Positions 26,656 through 37,824 are shown, counted from the first letter of the stretch. The stretch: 64,000 nucleotides of DNA from DATMNR01 sp963702765 (GCA_963702765.1 CAVPEB010000021.1:111131-175130), one strand, 5' to 3'. Made by a program: numbers and translations. The notes: generated from the sequence alone by a model not told the origin.

Positions 26656-26736
26656 AATCATTATCTCCTGAATTCAAAAGCATACATCAACGTCGTTTTA
26701 TTATTGTACCTAATGGCACGGTATAATGACTATACT

Positions 26737-28281
26737 CCTAGACCTAGGACAGATATTTGGAGATAAGAGAAAGAGGTGATAGACTAGAAGAGAAGTTCTA
26801 AGGAGGAAGAAGATGGAGTGGTATCGAAAGGATAAAACAGCGGTAGCAGAGGGGTTGCGACGAGGTGAGCGGCCTGACCTGGCCACAACGATGGCCACTG
26901 GACCATTGGATGAATTGGTGGCCTTACACGAAGAACTGGGGATCTTCGGAATGGTCGAGCAGCTTGAGGTGCAGCGCAAGCGGGCGGGCGTACCCGATGG
27001 GCTATTGCTGCGCACACTGGCAACATTGCCGTTTGTGGATCAAGCCTCACTCAGTGGAGCCAGTGAAGTGCTCTTCCGCGAGCCAGCAGTGCTGCTGCAA
27101 CTGGGCTGGGCGCCGGTGCAGATTTGTGCGGGGAGCAATGGACGGCATCGGCATCCTGAAGGACGGCAAGAGGAGTGTTGCCCTGCCATCCCGATACATT
27201 GCGTGATACGCTGCGACGGGTGGGAGAGTCAGCCTGGTTGAAAGCACAAGCGGCGGGAGTGCAGGCGCTCTACCAGCGACAGTTGGTGCGCGGCAAGGTC
27301 TACGCGGTGGATGGCAGCGGACTGGGAGACGACCTGCGGATGGTAGCCTTGGTCTGTGTGTCAGCGACGCGTCCGATCATCGTAGCCTGGCGTATGCTCA
27401 GTGGAGCGGCTTCCGAGAAAGGCAAAGAGGCTCAGGTGACACGGGAACTGCTTGAGCAGCTCTTCACGGTGGCAGGGCCGGATGCGATCAGCTTACTGTT
27501 AGCCGATGCCTTGTACGCTGATGGGCCATTGCTGGCTTGGCTCAAGTATGGCAAAGGCATTGATGCCCTGGTCAGCTTGCCTGAGGATCGGCTGCTGTAC
27601 CAGGACGTGCAAGGATTGGCCGAGGCGCACCTGATTGCGTGGACCCACATCGCTATGTGCGCACCGTGCAAGGCCACAAGCACATTCGCGAGGTCGAGGT
27701 GACCGAGGTAGGCAACCTGACCAGTTGGGACAGTTTTCTGGAAGCAGCGGCCAGCTATGGGGTGACGGATGCGTCGTTGTGGGCATGCCTGATCCACGAT
27801 GTGACAACCCAGCAGACAGCCCAAGAGGCACCCATGGGCTTGGTCAGCACCCGCAGGTGGCCGACTGGCTTTGCTGCCTTGCAGGCCTACCGTCCTCGCT
27901 GGCACATTGAAGATGATATCTATCGCGAACTCAAGGAGGGCTGGGGACTGGAGAAGCAGCACTGGGGGCGTGATCTGGCTGCTGCCATCGGCCGTGTCAC
28001 CTTGACTGCTCTGGCTTTCAATACCGCTCAAGTCTATCGTTTGCAAGCAGCACAACATCTGGCTTCCGTCGCCATTCGACGGCTACGCAGACTCCGCCAA
28101 CGAGAACTGGGTGCTGCTCCAGCTGTGATCTACCTCGCTGACTGTTATGGTGTCTTTGCGCTGGAAGAGCTACTCAGCCTGCTTGGAACACCTGCTCGTG
28201 AGAGTCTCCTCCCTGATGTGCGCTCGTCCTCTTCTTCAGATGCTCCCACGTAATCCTTATCTCCAATTGTCTGGGTCTAGG
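26737..28281 (+). mobile_element. IS4-type insertion sequence, inactive
   Basis: About 1.55 kb bounded by imperfect terminal inverted repeats: left CCTAGACCTAGGACAG then ATTTGGAGATAAG (from 26737), right (complement) CCTAGACCCAGACA then ATTGGAGATAAG (to 28281). It contains one transposase gene in three frames. Its GC content is visibly higher than the flanks. No clear target-site duplication is seen next to the repeats. Confidence 0.75.
26813..28253 (+). pseudogene. IS4-family transposase, two frameshifts
   Basis: A DDE transposase of about 470 residues now read in three pieces: 26813-~27175 (MEWYRKDKTAVAEGL), ~27175-27640 (CHPDTLRDTLRRVG ... VDGSGLGDD, LLADALYADGPLL) and 27640-28253 (DPHRYVRTVQGHKHIREV ... 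IYRELKEGWGLEKQHW). First Asp in YAVDGSGL, second Asp in LLLADALY, and Glu in the YREL-x-x-G-W-x-L-E-K stretch match the IS4 Y-R-E-K signature. Frame losses are near 27175 (TGTTGCC) and 27640 (GTGGACCC). AGGAGGAAGAAG precedes ATG 26813. All three catalytic residues remain, so only the frame breaks make it inactive. Confidence 0.85.
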
Positions 28282-28299
28282 CGTGTTTTCTACGAGCTT

Positions 28300-28361
28300 T
28301 TATGAGAGTGTGAAAGGAGTTTTGAGCGCATGCGCTCAAAACTCCTTTCACACTCTCATAA
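28300..28361. repeat. Perfect 62-bp palindrome
   Basis: Two 31-nt arms without a loop: TTATGAGAGTGTGAAAGG, AGTTTTGAGCGCA and their exact complement, centred between 28330 and 28331. Symmetry continues weakly outward (CGAGCTT against AAGGCTCG). The core TGAAAG-TTTTGAGCG recurs in the hairpin at 39033-39092, and the flank 28362-28395 matches in reverse the flank 39001-39032. It begins 19 nt beyond the insertion sequence. The rest of the gap 28254-28529 shows nothing else. Confidence 0.85.
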
Positions 28362-28529
28362 ATAAGGCTCGCGAGCGAGCCAGGTCTGGGTAAAAAGCGA
28401 TTTTGAGATGCACTAATTGTTGCTCAAATTGTCATTGACCCCACTTCTACCACATGTTATTATAGTGCGACTTGATCATCCCAAATTGCTCACATTCTTC
28501 AAAAGCAATAAAACAGGCAATATATAAAT

Positions 28530-31158
28530 ATGTTTGATGTTGTACCTGGTGCTCTGCAACGTCTGCGCGAAGCTGATATCGTTAGCATGGCGGGACTGAT
28601 GGTTGCGTCTTTGGGGCAAGAGTATTACAGAAGAGGCGCGGTACACGCAACGAAGCGTCAGGGAGCATTGCTTTCTGGCATCGTTGAATTATCTCATACA
28701 GCCCTCAATCAAGCTGCATCAACGACAACAAATACATTAGAGACAGAACAGGCGAGCATCTCCTCTCCCGGTAGCTATGTTACGGAAGTCGAGCTTCGTG
28801 ATCGTATTTCGTGTAATGTATCGTGTTCATGCAAGCAGCCAGGTGTTCAGTCTAGGGTTGTATGTTCTCACGCTGCCGCACTGCTGTATGCCTGGCTAGC
28901 CCATCCTGTAAATTTTCAAGTTGCCGCTCCGTCTCAGGCCTCTGAAGTTCCTCTACCCTTTGAACGGGAACAGGCGAAATCACCTATCGATAGTAACGGT
29001 AATGCTATGGAGATGAATAAGACGCAAGCTCCTTCACGAACGTCTCGAGCTCAAACTGTACAGGTATCACCAACTAGCGACACATCTGAAATACTTGTTC
29101 AATCAGGACTAAGTGAGCTGCGAACTATCGCGCGAATCTATGAAATTCCCACGAATGGTTTGAGCAAGCAAGAACTGGCAGAACACATCGTAACCATGCT
29201 CAAACAGCCAGAAGCAATTCGCAAAGTAGTTGCATCGTTGGAGAAACAGCAACGCCAGTTATTAGCTGCTTTAACGCTCGCGGGTGGATCTATGAACGAT
29301 GAGGACCTGCGCGGTCTTTTTGAACGCTTCTCTCTTGGGAAACCAGGTCAGTTACAGGATATGCTCCATATTCTCCAGAGTAAAGCCTTCATTATTCGTG
29401 CAACGTTTAATAGCTCTTTGCAGCGCAGAATGGGAGCCGGGTTGAGTGGCTCTTCGCTAGAAATATGCTGGTACGTGCCTGCTGAAGTGCGTTCAGCTTT
29501 ACATATAACTATACCAATTGCTCCTTTTAGCATTGAGACAGATGGTGGCCAGGAAGCTGCTTCACTCAAAGTGCAACATATGGAACCATATAGTCTCCTG
29601 ACTGACCTGCTACTCGTAGCACGTGCGCTCGATGGTAAATGGCTTGAGTATGATGGAAAAATTAACGTGGAGGGTAGTAGAGGGTCAGGAAGTAATGTGC
29701 ACTCTTTTAATTCCCTACCGGTAGATGGATCAATTTCCGTTCCGGCTCCAAGTGGAACGCCATCGAAACCATTACTGGAGTACTTGCTTGGGGTTATACC
29801 ACGCTCCATGCCATTTTTACGCTTTGCGGTCCGAGTATTGAGATTAGCAGATATTGTGTATTTTGAATCTGATACACAAGAGGAGAGCAGAACCTCCAGG
29901 CAAGCGGGTATTGATAGTGCGCTCTTCACTGAAAACAGCTACGAGCCAGCCGAAGAATCGGGTTCACGCATTGTACAGCAAGACAGGCGCAAGAATGATG
30001 CAGGAACCTCAATTCTACACGCATTACCGAATGCTGCCAGGCTTCTACTCGGCTCAAACCGTGCCGAAGTTGCGCACGAACTCTTTATCCATTGGTTGCA
30101 TCGCGTTTCGTATGATGAATTATTTGATTTGCAGGATGAAGGGTTACGTTTACGCTGTCGAGCTAACATGATGATCCAGCCTGCCTTGCGTTCGGGTGAA
30201 CTCGAGGTTGAAAACATGGATGCTCGGCAGGCTCTCATCAGGTTGCTTTCTCAGGCTCCTGCAGGTCAATGGATCAATTTCTCAACGTTTGCGCGTTTTG
30301 TCTATCGTTTAAACCCTACTTTTTTACAGCACAGGCAGGGTCAATTTGCTACTCCCCACTGGTGGATAGAGCAGCAGGAGGGACGCGCCTTACACCCAAC
30401 ACTGTTTGGTGATTGGATGCTTGCAGAGGGTCGATATCTTGCGCACCTGCTCCAGGGTCCTCTGTACTGGTGGGGGATCTGTGATGTAGTATTGTCACAC
30501 GATGACAGTTTGTTGGCATTCCAATTAACTCCTTTGGCTCAATCATTTCTCAACGAGCTTTCACAGGAGAACCTGTTGATGCCGCCCGAAACTCAGACAC
30601 CAACTCATACGGGAGAAATAGATATAACCGAAACGGGCGACTTGTCCATTCCATGCACTTTTGCTAACTGGCCTTTTATTGAGTTGATTGAGCGTTTCGC
30701 GGAGATAAAAGGCGCTCAAGCGTCACGACTCTATTATCGGCTAACCCCAGGCTCGCTTGGTGAAGCCTTTGCTCATGGCGAATCTCCCGTTCAGCTATTG
30801 GAACTCCTACAAAGTTTGGCTGACTATCAACATATCATTGCGCCTGACGGCCCTCTAGCCCGCCTGCTTGTGCAGCTCGAACGCCGTATAGCCAGCTATG
30901 GACGTGTACGATTCTATACTAACGCTTCTTTGCTCGAGGCGTGCCGATCAGCAAGTTGTGAGAGAGCTTTCAGCTACTACGTCTTTGCAAGGGCAGACTA
31001 TTCGTGCTATCACTCCTACATTGTTCATTCTCAAGAAGAATGCTATTGAAGACCTATTTGATGAACTCAAGCGACGTGGGCAGGTTCCGCTTATGCATGA
31101 TTCAAGAGATGTGTCACTTGAATCGTCAAGAACTGAGGAGCAATATGAATCAAAATGA
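28530..31158 (+). CDS. SWIM zinc-finger protein with XPB-accessory-like region (frameshift near the 3' end)
   Basis: About 875 residues when the frame is corrected. A SWIM-type zinc finger lies near residues 90-120 (CNVSCSC ... VCSHAAALLYAWL, the C-x-C-x(n)-C-x-H pattern). It is followed by a SAP-like helix pair (LSELRTIARIYEIPTNGLSKQELAEHI) and a long helical region that recalls the helicase XPB/Ssl2 N-terminal domain. At ~30940 the frame shifts by one: the uninterrupted frame ends at 31049 with an unlike tail, while the proper end (RADQQVVRELSATTSLQGQT ... FDELKRRGQVPL) ends at 31158. That end overlaps the start of the next gene by 14 nt, the normal arrangement for a coupled pair. ATG 28530 has no strong ribosome site. 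Probably a DNA-binding protein; role unknown. Confidence 0.72.
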
Positions 31159-33579
31159 CCTTGTGTTCCTACAGTCAGCGCCTCCTTACCATTTGCAAGC
31201 GATCATTAAGACACGTCGTTTGCCGGTTTCCGTCCATGGACAAGGGACTAATAAGCAAAATGATCTAGCATCAATGAGTATTGCTGAGATCGCGCAATCT
31301 CTGTTCGACCCTACATCGTGTATAGATGCCTTGAGCAGTTTGACTGATATGGAGAAATCCATTTTACAAGAGCTGGTTGCCTGTGGCGGACGGGCGAACA
31401 GCCGTGATCTAGCTCTGTACTTCAGTTGTCTGCAAGTGCCTCTTGAAGGGGCTTCTGAAGCTGTTAGAAATAACTCTTCTTCGGTCAATGTATCAAAGGA
31501 GCCTTCGACATCTCTGCCACATCACCGTATGGTAACGCTCCAATATCCTACACCACATCCCCATGGCTTGTTTGAGCACGCAGTACATCGTCTCTTGTTA
31601 CTAGGACTGCTTTTCTGGGGAAAACAAACGAATTTTGTTGGTCGTGACTATGCAAGTGGTGTTTATGATGGCATATTAATTGTGCCTCGAACCGTGTTGG
31701 AAATAGCAGATGAGCTTTGGCGCACTGCTGAACGAAGTACTTCAGACGATCAACCCCCCGAGCCTGATGTCGGTATAGATAGTGATTCTGGTGGAGTGAG
31801 TATAAGTGAGGGAATAACCTCGTTACAGCGTTACCTTTATCGTTACTGGTCACTTGTTGCTGCATCGCGCGAGGGATTAGCCCTGATCAGTAGTCGGTTA
31901 CTCTCGCGACCTTCTTTGCGCCTGGTTGTAGATCAACTGAGCCAGCAAGGGGCTTCGGCTATGGAGCATGTGCGCACTGAATCGGATGTCCCGCATTTTC
32001 TCTTCATCAGGCTGCTTTTAATGAAATTGGGTTTGCTCTCTGAACGCAGGGGAACTCTTTTTGCTGCTCCAGCGGAAGATTTTTTTTCTCTTCCATTGTT
32101 AGAACGATCGCGTCGCTGTTATCATGCGTGGCTAGATACAACAATTTGGAACGAATTAGCTTATACTGCGAATATCATTCTGCGTCCGGGACCCGCGCCA
32201 CTTGATTCCGCCCATGAAGAGGTTGTGACTTCGCGTAAGCAAGTCATGGAACGACTTCTTGTTGAACATGTGGGTGAGTGGCACGAGTTTTCTACCTTTA
32301 TCACTCGTACGAAACTCTATTTTCCATATCTGCTTTTTCCGCGTCAAAGTGGCGCGCGAGCAGAGCGTTATTCAGCAGGAAGCAACCCATATAATTGGGA
32401 TTTTCGCCTGAGCCGTGGCTGGTTAACTCCGCGCGAGGGCTGGTATACCGTAGAGGGGGGATTTATTCGCGCGCTTATTTCGGGACCTCTGCATTGGTTG
32501 GGTCTTGTGAATATGGATACTGAACACCCGGATGCTTTTCGCCTCGTTCCAGATCTTGCACTCATCACAAGTGAGACCACTCCTGATACCCAGGAGCCAG
32601 TCTGGGGGCGTCTGATCGTGCAACCAAATTTTGAGGTCATAGCTCTCGCTCCTGTTTCTGAAGCACTCCTTCTTTATCTGGATAGCTTCGCTGAACGTAT
32701 GCGGCTCGAGCATATTGCTCAGTATCGTTTGACTAAGGCAAGTGTTACGAACGCGATACAATCAGGGCTACGGGCCGAAACTATCCAGCAAATATTAGAG
32801 CAAGCAGCGGGTGGCTCTATTCCCCAGAATGTCCAGTACTCATTGTTAGAGTGGGAACGCCAGGCTCGACGTATCGAACTCTGGCGTGGTGTCACCTTGC
32901 TTGAAGTAGATAATGCTGCCTTACTCGATCAACTTTTAGCTGATGATGAAACACAAAATCTCTTTGGTCGACGTCTTACACCATTGCTTGTAGAAGTTTT
33001 GGCCGATAAATTGTCTGTGGTGCAAGAAATACTCTGGCAAAGTGACTATCTCCCTGCGCTCGTATCAGCCTCCATGTACGATAACGTATTAGAAAGTGGA
33101 CGCCTGCCAGCTCGAGAACCTCAATGGAGACTTTTGCATGATGGGTTAATGCAGCCCTGTCATGCTGTACTGAACCTGTATTTGGTAGCGGAACTCGAGC
33201 ATATTAGCGAGTTAGACGTTGCGACAGGCTGGAGAAAGATCACGCCTGAGTCAATACAACAAGCATGCAGTTCCGGATTGTCACTTGATCACATCCTGCG
33301 TTTCTTACAACATTGCTGTGAAGGTGGAGTTCCAGCATCCTTCCTTATTCGCCTCAAAATATGGGGAAATGGCTATGATCAGCAAACGAGCATAGGCATC
33401 GAAGATACACCACTACTCCGACTCTCCTGAAAGCCCTGCAAGATATACAGGCGGACGAAGAAATTGGACCGCTCCTTGACGCAGAGGTTCCTCCCGACAC
33501 TCGGTTGGTGCGCGTCCCAACAGAGGTTTTGGACCGTGTGATGGAATTGTTGAGGGATCGCGGATTCAAAGTTGAGTAA
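31145..33579 (+). CDS. Helicase XPB/Ssl2 N-terminal-domain-like protein (frameshift near the 3' end)
   Basis: About 811 residues. The N-terminus (LVFLQSAPPYHLQAII) and LTDMEKSILQELVACGGRA suggest a winged-helix region. The last third (GRLIVQPNFEVIALAPVSEALLLYLDSFAE, AQYRLTKASVTNAIQSGL) is the pattern of the helicase XPB/Ssl2 N-terminal (Helicase_C_3) domain. There are no Walker motifs, so it is not itself a helicase. ATG 31145 has GAGGAGC 4 nt upstream; an in-frame start at 31004 is spurious. The frame breaks near 33415: one C missing in CTCC would restore LLKALQDIQADEEIGPLL ... MELLRDRGFKVE to the stop at 33579, otherwise translation ends at 33430. It is coupled to the SWIM gene. An XPB-like helicase gene is not adjacent. 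Confidence 0.7.
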
Positions 33580-33584
33580 AACGC

Positions 33585-33653
33585 TTGACAGGACCGCTAT
33601 GTATGGTATATAGTTTGTAGTAACAATCATTGATGGTAACAATGATTGTTATC
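33585..33653 (+). promoter_or_regulatory. marR-ABC exporter promoter with MarR-type operator
   Basis: TTGACA (33585-33590), 18-nt spacer, TATATA (33609-33614), then a perfect 12-bp inverted repeat TAACAATCATTG / CAATGATTGTTA (33623-33634 and 33642-33653, 7-nt spacer) covering the expected start of transcription. MarR proteins bind such near-palindromes and repress their own operon; binding by the MarR protein encoded 34 nt downstream is the natural reading. Confidence 0.8.
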
Positions 33654-33686
33654 AACAGGTATTTACCTGCATAAAGTTAGAAAATC

Positions 33687-34190
33687 ATGTCAGAAACCAT
33701 CTTTTACGAACAGAAACAACCAACAGTTAACGAGCAGGTCGAAAGATTTACTGCTATTTTCATGGACTTGCGCAAAGTAATGGGCGTGGGATTCAAGCAT
33801 GCACATCAGCATGGATTAAGCACCACCCAATTTATAGTCCTGGGTTTGATTGGCAAAGCTCAAGCAACTGGAGAAACTTGTACCATAAGCAGCATTGCAG
33901 GAGATTTAGATATTGACCCTGCGACTGTAGTCCGTACTGTTGATAGCCTCGAAAAAAGAGGATTGGTAGAACGCAGGAGAAGCCGTGAAGACAGGCGACA
34001 GGTCTTTGTCGAATTTACCGATGCTGGTCGAGCGGCTCGACAAGAAGCCCATAAACAATTTATCGATCGCATACACACGATTTTACTTGCTATGAGTGAA
34101 GAGGGGCGCTCATCGCTATTGAGTGGATTAGAAGAATTTGTAGAGGTGGGGTTGAGAGTACAAGAGATTCACCCTGAAGAGGAGCTTTAG
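33687..34190 (+). CDS. MarR-family transcriptional regulator
   Basis: 167 residues with the winged helix-turn-helix: TTQFIVLGLIG, SSIAGDLDIDPATVVRTVDSLEKRGLVERRRS and the wing REDRRQVFVEFTDAGRAA. The conserved D-R-R-x wing residues are present. It probably represses itself and the two ABC transporter genes that follow (4 nt gap) through the inverted repeat at 33623-33653, and is released by a compound exported by the transporter. The inducer is unknown. Confidence 0.92.
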   Translation: MSETIFYEQKQPTVNEQVERFTAIFMDLRKVMGVGFKHAHQHGLSTTQFIVLGLIGKAQATGETCTISSIAGDLDIDPATVVRTVDSLEKRGLVERRRSREDRRQVFVEFTDAGRAARQEAHKQFIDRIHTILLAMSEEGRSSLLSGLEEFVEVGLRVQEIHPEEEL

Positions 34191-34194
34191 AAAC

Positions 34195-35922
34195 ATGCTA
34201 AAATTGTTCCGTCTATTGAGGCCGTTTCGCATTCCTATCATTTTTGTGTTTGTACTGGTCTTTTTACAATCCCTTGCGAATCTGTATCTGCCCACCTTGA
34301 TGGCGGATATTGTGAATAACGGGATTGTGAAAGGCGACACGAATTATATTCTTAAAGTTGGCGTTATCATGTTACTGGTCACACTTGTTGGCACTATTTG
34401 TGCTGTCATAGCCAGTTTCTATTCTGCCAGAGTTGCCATTGGCTTTGGCCGCTTGATTCGTGGAAAACTCTTCTCTCGTGTCGGGAGTTTTTCTCTACAC
34501 GAGTTTGATAAGGTAAGTACCGCATCATTGATCACCCGCACAACCAACGATACGACCCAGGTGCAGCAAGTCTTGGTCATCATCTTGAACATGATGATCA
34601 GTGCGCCTCTTATGATAATTGGCGGTCTCATTCTTGCCTATGGACAGGACGCCGTTCTTACATTGGTGCTGCTGATTGTCATTCCAATTCTGCTTGTGCT
34701 CATCATCTTGATCATGCGTGTCGCGATACCTCTTTTCACTGTCGTGCAATCAAAGTTGGATAGACTCAATCTCATACTCGATGAAGGTCTGAGTGGAGTG
34801 CGTGTTATCCGTGCATTTGACCGCATTGACCATGAGAAAGAGCGCTTTGATGTTGCAAATAGTGACCTGAGAGACGTAGCCATCAAAGTTAATCGCATCG
34901 TTGCATTTTTGATGCCAATGATGATGCTGATTTTCAACCTGACAGCTATCGCCATACTTTGGTTTGGCAGCATTCGTATCAACAATGGTGATATGCAATT
35001 AGGCGCGCTCTTCGCCTTTCTGCAATACTCTACGCTGATTCTCTTCTCACTTCTGATGCTTTCAATGATGTTTATTATGCTTCCACGTGCGGCAGCCTCT
35101 GCAGACCGAATTAATGAAGTCCTGGCTATTGAGCCTGAAATCAATGATCCGGAGATCGTGAAGAATACCGATGTAGATCATGGATATGTCACGTTTGATC
35201 ATGTGACATTCAGCTATCCCGGCGCTGAAGAACCTGCTTTGAATGACATTTCGTTCAGTATCGGTCCCGGCCAGGTTACGGCAATCATCGGAGGAACGGG
35301 ATCTGGCAAATCGACGCTGATTAACTTGATCCCTCGCTTCTACGACGTGGATAGTGGCAGTGTTCTCGTTGATGGTGTGGATGTACGCGACATGTCACAA
35401 GAACATTTACGATCTAAAATTGGCCTTGTTCCACAACAAGCTGTGCTTTTTTCAGGAACGATTGCACAGAACATTCGCTACGGCAAAGAAGATGCGACAG
35501 ATGAAGTAGTCAGGCACGCGGCTGAGATTGCACAGGCTACCGAATTTATCGACGAGATGGCTGGAGGATTTGATTCCGTCATTGCCCAGGGGGGCATAAA
35601 CGTCTCGGGCGGACAAAAGCAGCGCCTGTCCATTGCGCGTGCCCTGGTGAGAAAACCCGAGATTTACCTGTTTGACGACAGTTTCTCAGCGCTGGATTTT
35701 AAAACGGATGCGAAACTACGAGCTGCGTTGAAAAGGGAAACCCGCGATGCCACAGTAATCATCGTCTCGCAGAGAGTCAGCACCGTCATGGATGCAGATC
35801 AAATTATCGTTCTGGATGACGGTCGCATTGCAGGCATCGGTAGCCACCGCGAGTTAATGGAGACGAGCCAGATTTATTACGAAATAGTCTCCTCACAGCT
35901 TTCATTGGAGGAAATAGCATGA
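34195..35922 (+). CDS. ABC exporter half-transporter, degenerate-site subunit
   Basis: 575 residues: six membrane helices (residues ~15-310) fused to an ATPase domain. Walker A is GGTGSGKST, signature VSGGQKQRL, Walker B IYLFDDSFSALD, and H-loop replaced: the switch position reads IVSQRVST with Gln instead of His. The residue after Walker B is Asp instead of the catalytic Glu. Together these mark the degenerate nucleotide site of heterodimeric exporters of the LmrCD/BmrCD/TM287-288 type. The partner begins at 35919, overlapping by ATGA. Likely drug or lipid efflux at the cytoplasmic membrane under MarR control. Confidence 0.92.
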   Translation: MLKLFRLLRPFRIPIIFVFVLVFLQSLANLYLPTLMADIVNNGIVKGDTNYILKVGVIMLLVTLVGTICAVIASFYSARVAIGFGRLIRGKLFSRVGSFSLHEFDKVSTASLITRTTNDTTQVQQVLVIILNMMISAPLMIIGGLILAYGQDAVLTLVLLIVIPILLVLIILIMRVAIPLFTVVQSKLDRLNLILDEGLSGVRVIRAFDRIDHEKERFDVANSDLRDVAIKVNRIVAFLMPMMMLIFNLTAIAILWFGSIRINNGDMQLGALFAFLQYSTLILFSLLMLSMMFIMLPRAAASADRINEVLAIEPEINDPEIVKNTDVDHGYVTFDHVTFSYPGAEEPALNDISFSIGPGQVTAIIGGTGSGKSTLINLIPRFYDVDSGSVLVDGVDVRDMSQEHLRSKIGLVPQQAVLFSGTIAQNIRYGKEDATDEVVRHAAEIAQATEFIDEMAGGFDSVIAQGGINVSGGQKQRLSIARALVRKPEIYLFDDSFSALDFKTDAKLRAALKRETRDATVIIVSQRVSTVMDADQIIVLDDGRIAGIGSHRELMETSQIYYEIVSSQLSLEEIA

Positions 35923-37820
35923 GTCAGAACCGCGCAAGCATGGGAACTGCCGGGCAAGCTCAACGCCCTATGGGTCCGATGGGAAGAGGCGGCCCGATGG
36001 GTATGGTGGGTATGCCGGTACAGAAAGCAAAGAACTTTAGAGGCACCCTCTTCCGGCTCCTTGGCTATTTCAAGCCACAAATAGTCCTCCTGGTGATTAT
36101 TGTTTTCGCGGCAGTAATTGGCACAATTTTCAATATAGTCGGCCCGAAAATCCTGGGATTGGCAATAACCAAGCTCTCTGAAGGTATCGTTCAGAAAATG
36201 GAAGGTGTGCCAGGCGCTTCGGTTGATTTCACCTACATTGCGCATGTCCTACTGATTCTTGGTGGACTGTACATCATCAGCGCTGTATTCATATACCTCC
36301 AACAATATCTCATGGCGGGAGTTGCGCAAAGGGTTGTGTACACGATGCGCACACAGATAGAGGACAAACTTACACGCTTGCCTTTGAAATACTTCGACTC
36401 ACAAACCCATGGTGAAATTCTCAGTCGCGCCGTCAACGATATGGATAATATCAGCACGACGTTGCAGCAAAGCGTAACGCAATTGATTACCTCAGTTGTA
36501 ACGATAATTGGCGTCATTATAATGATGTTGTCGATCAGTTTGATATTGTCGCTGGTTGTGTTTATTACATTGCCACTCAGCCTGCTTGTGACCACTGTCA
36601 TAGCGAAACGTTCACAACGTTACTTTGCGCAACAGCAAAGAGCTCTTGGCGAACTCAACGGCCACGTGGAGGAAATGTATACGGGACACAAGATCGTCAA
36701 AGCCTTTGGAAGAGAGGCCGAATCGATTGCTGAATTCGATAGAATGAACGACAAATATTACCATGCCGGTTGGAGAGCTCAATTTGTTTCTGGCACGATT
36801 ATGCCGCTTATGCGGTCTATCGGTAACGTCGGCTACGTTTTCGTGAGTGTCGTTGGTGGCATCATGGTCACGAAAGGAGCGATTTCGATCGGTGATGTGT
36901 CGGCGTTCATCCAGTATTCGCAACAATTTACTCAACCGATTACCATGCTGGCAAGTATTGCGAATACAATTCAGCTCACCATTGCTTCGGCTGAGCGAGT
37001 CTTTGAACTTCTCGATGAAGAGGAAGAACAGCCTGATGATATTGATGCGAAGGCTATCGAGTCTCCACAGGGTATTGTGCAATTCAAACACGTCTCATTC
37101 CGCTATAAAGAAGATGTCCCGCTGATTGAGGATATGAATATCGGGGCGGAACCGGGACATACGATTGCGATTGTGGGGCCAACAGGCGCCGGGAAAACTA
37201 CTCTGGTCAACCTGTTGATGCGCTTTTATGAAGTGGACAGTGGAGAAATTCTGGTTGACGATACAAACATCATCCACTACAAGCGCGGGGACCTGCGTCG
37301 CACATTCGGCATGGTGCTTCAGGATACCTGGCTTTTCAATGGAACGATACGGGATAACATCGCCTATGGTCGTGAAGGGGCCACTGAAGAAGAGATTATC
37401 CGAGCGGCTAAAATTGCACGCGCTGATCACTTTATCAGGACGCTGCCTGAGAGTTACAACACTGTTTTAAATCAAGATGCGACAAATATCTCGCAAGGAC
37501 AAAAACAGTTACTTACCATTGCTCGAGCGTTCCTGGCTGATCCTGCCATCCTTATTCTCGATGAAGCGACCAGTAGCGTTGATACACGTACCGAGATGGC
37601 CATTCAAAAAGCTATGGGTGAGTTAATGAAAGGTAGAACCAGTTTTGTGATTGCCCACAGGCTCTCAACGATCAGGGATGCGGAACTGATCCTGGTTATG
37701 AATCATGGTAGTATCATTGAGCAAGGAACCCATAAAGAATTGCTTGCGCAGAATGGGTTCTATGCCGACCTTTATAACAGTCAGTTCTTAGGCAGAACTC
37801 TCCAGGAGGAGGCTGTATAA
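35919..37820 (+). CDS. ABC exporter half-transporter, catalytic-site subunit
   Basis: 633 residues with a Met/Gly/Pro-rich N-terminal tail (residues ~8-40), six membrane helices and an ATPase domain. Walker A is VGPTGAGKTT, signature ISQGQKQLL (non-canonical SQGQ), Walker B ILILDEATSSVD with catalytic Glu, and H-loop VIAHRLST. The membrane half has LTRLPLKYFDSQTHGEILSR typical of this exporter class. It forms the heterodimer with the product of 34195; the start codon overlaps that gene's stop. The stop codon is followed at once by the tRNA promoter. Confidence 0.93.
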   Translation: MSQNRASMGTAGQAQRPMGPMGRGGPMGMVGMPVQKAKNFRGTLFRLLGYFKPQIVLLVIIVFAAVIGTIFNIVGPKILGLAITKLSEGIVQKMEGVPGASVDFTYIAHVLLILGGLYIISAVFIYLQQYLMAGVAQRVVYTMRTQIEDKLTRLPLKYFDSQTHGEILSRAVNDMDNISTTLQQSVTQLITSVVTIIGVIIMMLSISLILSLVVFITLPLSLLVTTVIAKRSQRYFAQQQRALGELNGHVEEMYTGHKIVKAFGREAESIAEFDRMNDKYYHAGWRAQFVSGTIMPLMRSIGNVGYVFVSVVGGIMVTKGAISIGDVSAFIQYSQQFTQPITMLASIANTIQLTIASAERVFELLDEEEEQPDDIDAKAIESPQGIVQFKHVSFRYKEDVPLIEDMNIGAEPGHTIAIVGPTGAGKTTLVNLLMRFYEVDSGEILVDDTNIIHYKRGDLRRTFGMVLQDTWLFNGTIRDNIAYGREGATEEEIIRAAKIARADHFIRTLPESYNTVLNQDATNISQGQKQLLTIARAFLADPAILILDEATSSVDTRTEMAIQKAMGELMKGRTSFVIAHRLSTIRDAELILVMNHGSIIEQGTHKELLAQNGFYADLYNSQFLGRTLQEEAV

Positions 37821-37824
37821 ACAA

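Noticed and set aside
26720..28300. Target-site duplication around the IS4 element
   Set aside because: Sequences next to the terminal repeats (AATGACTATACT and CGTGTTTTCTACG) do not match.
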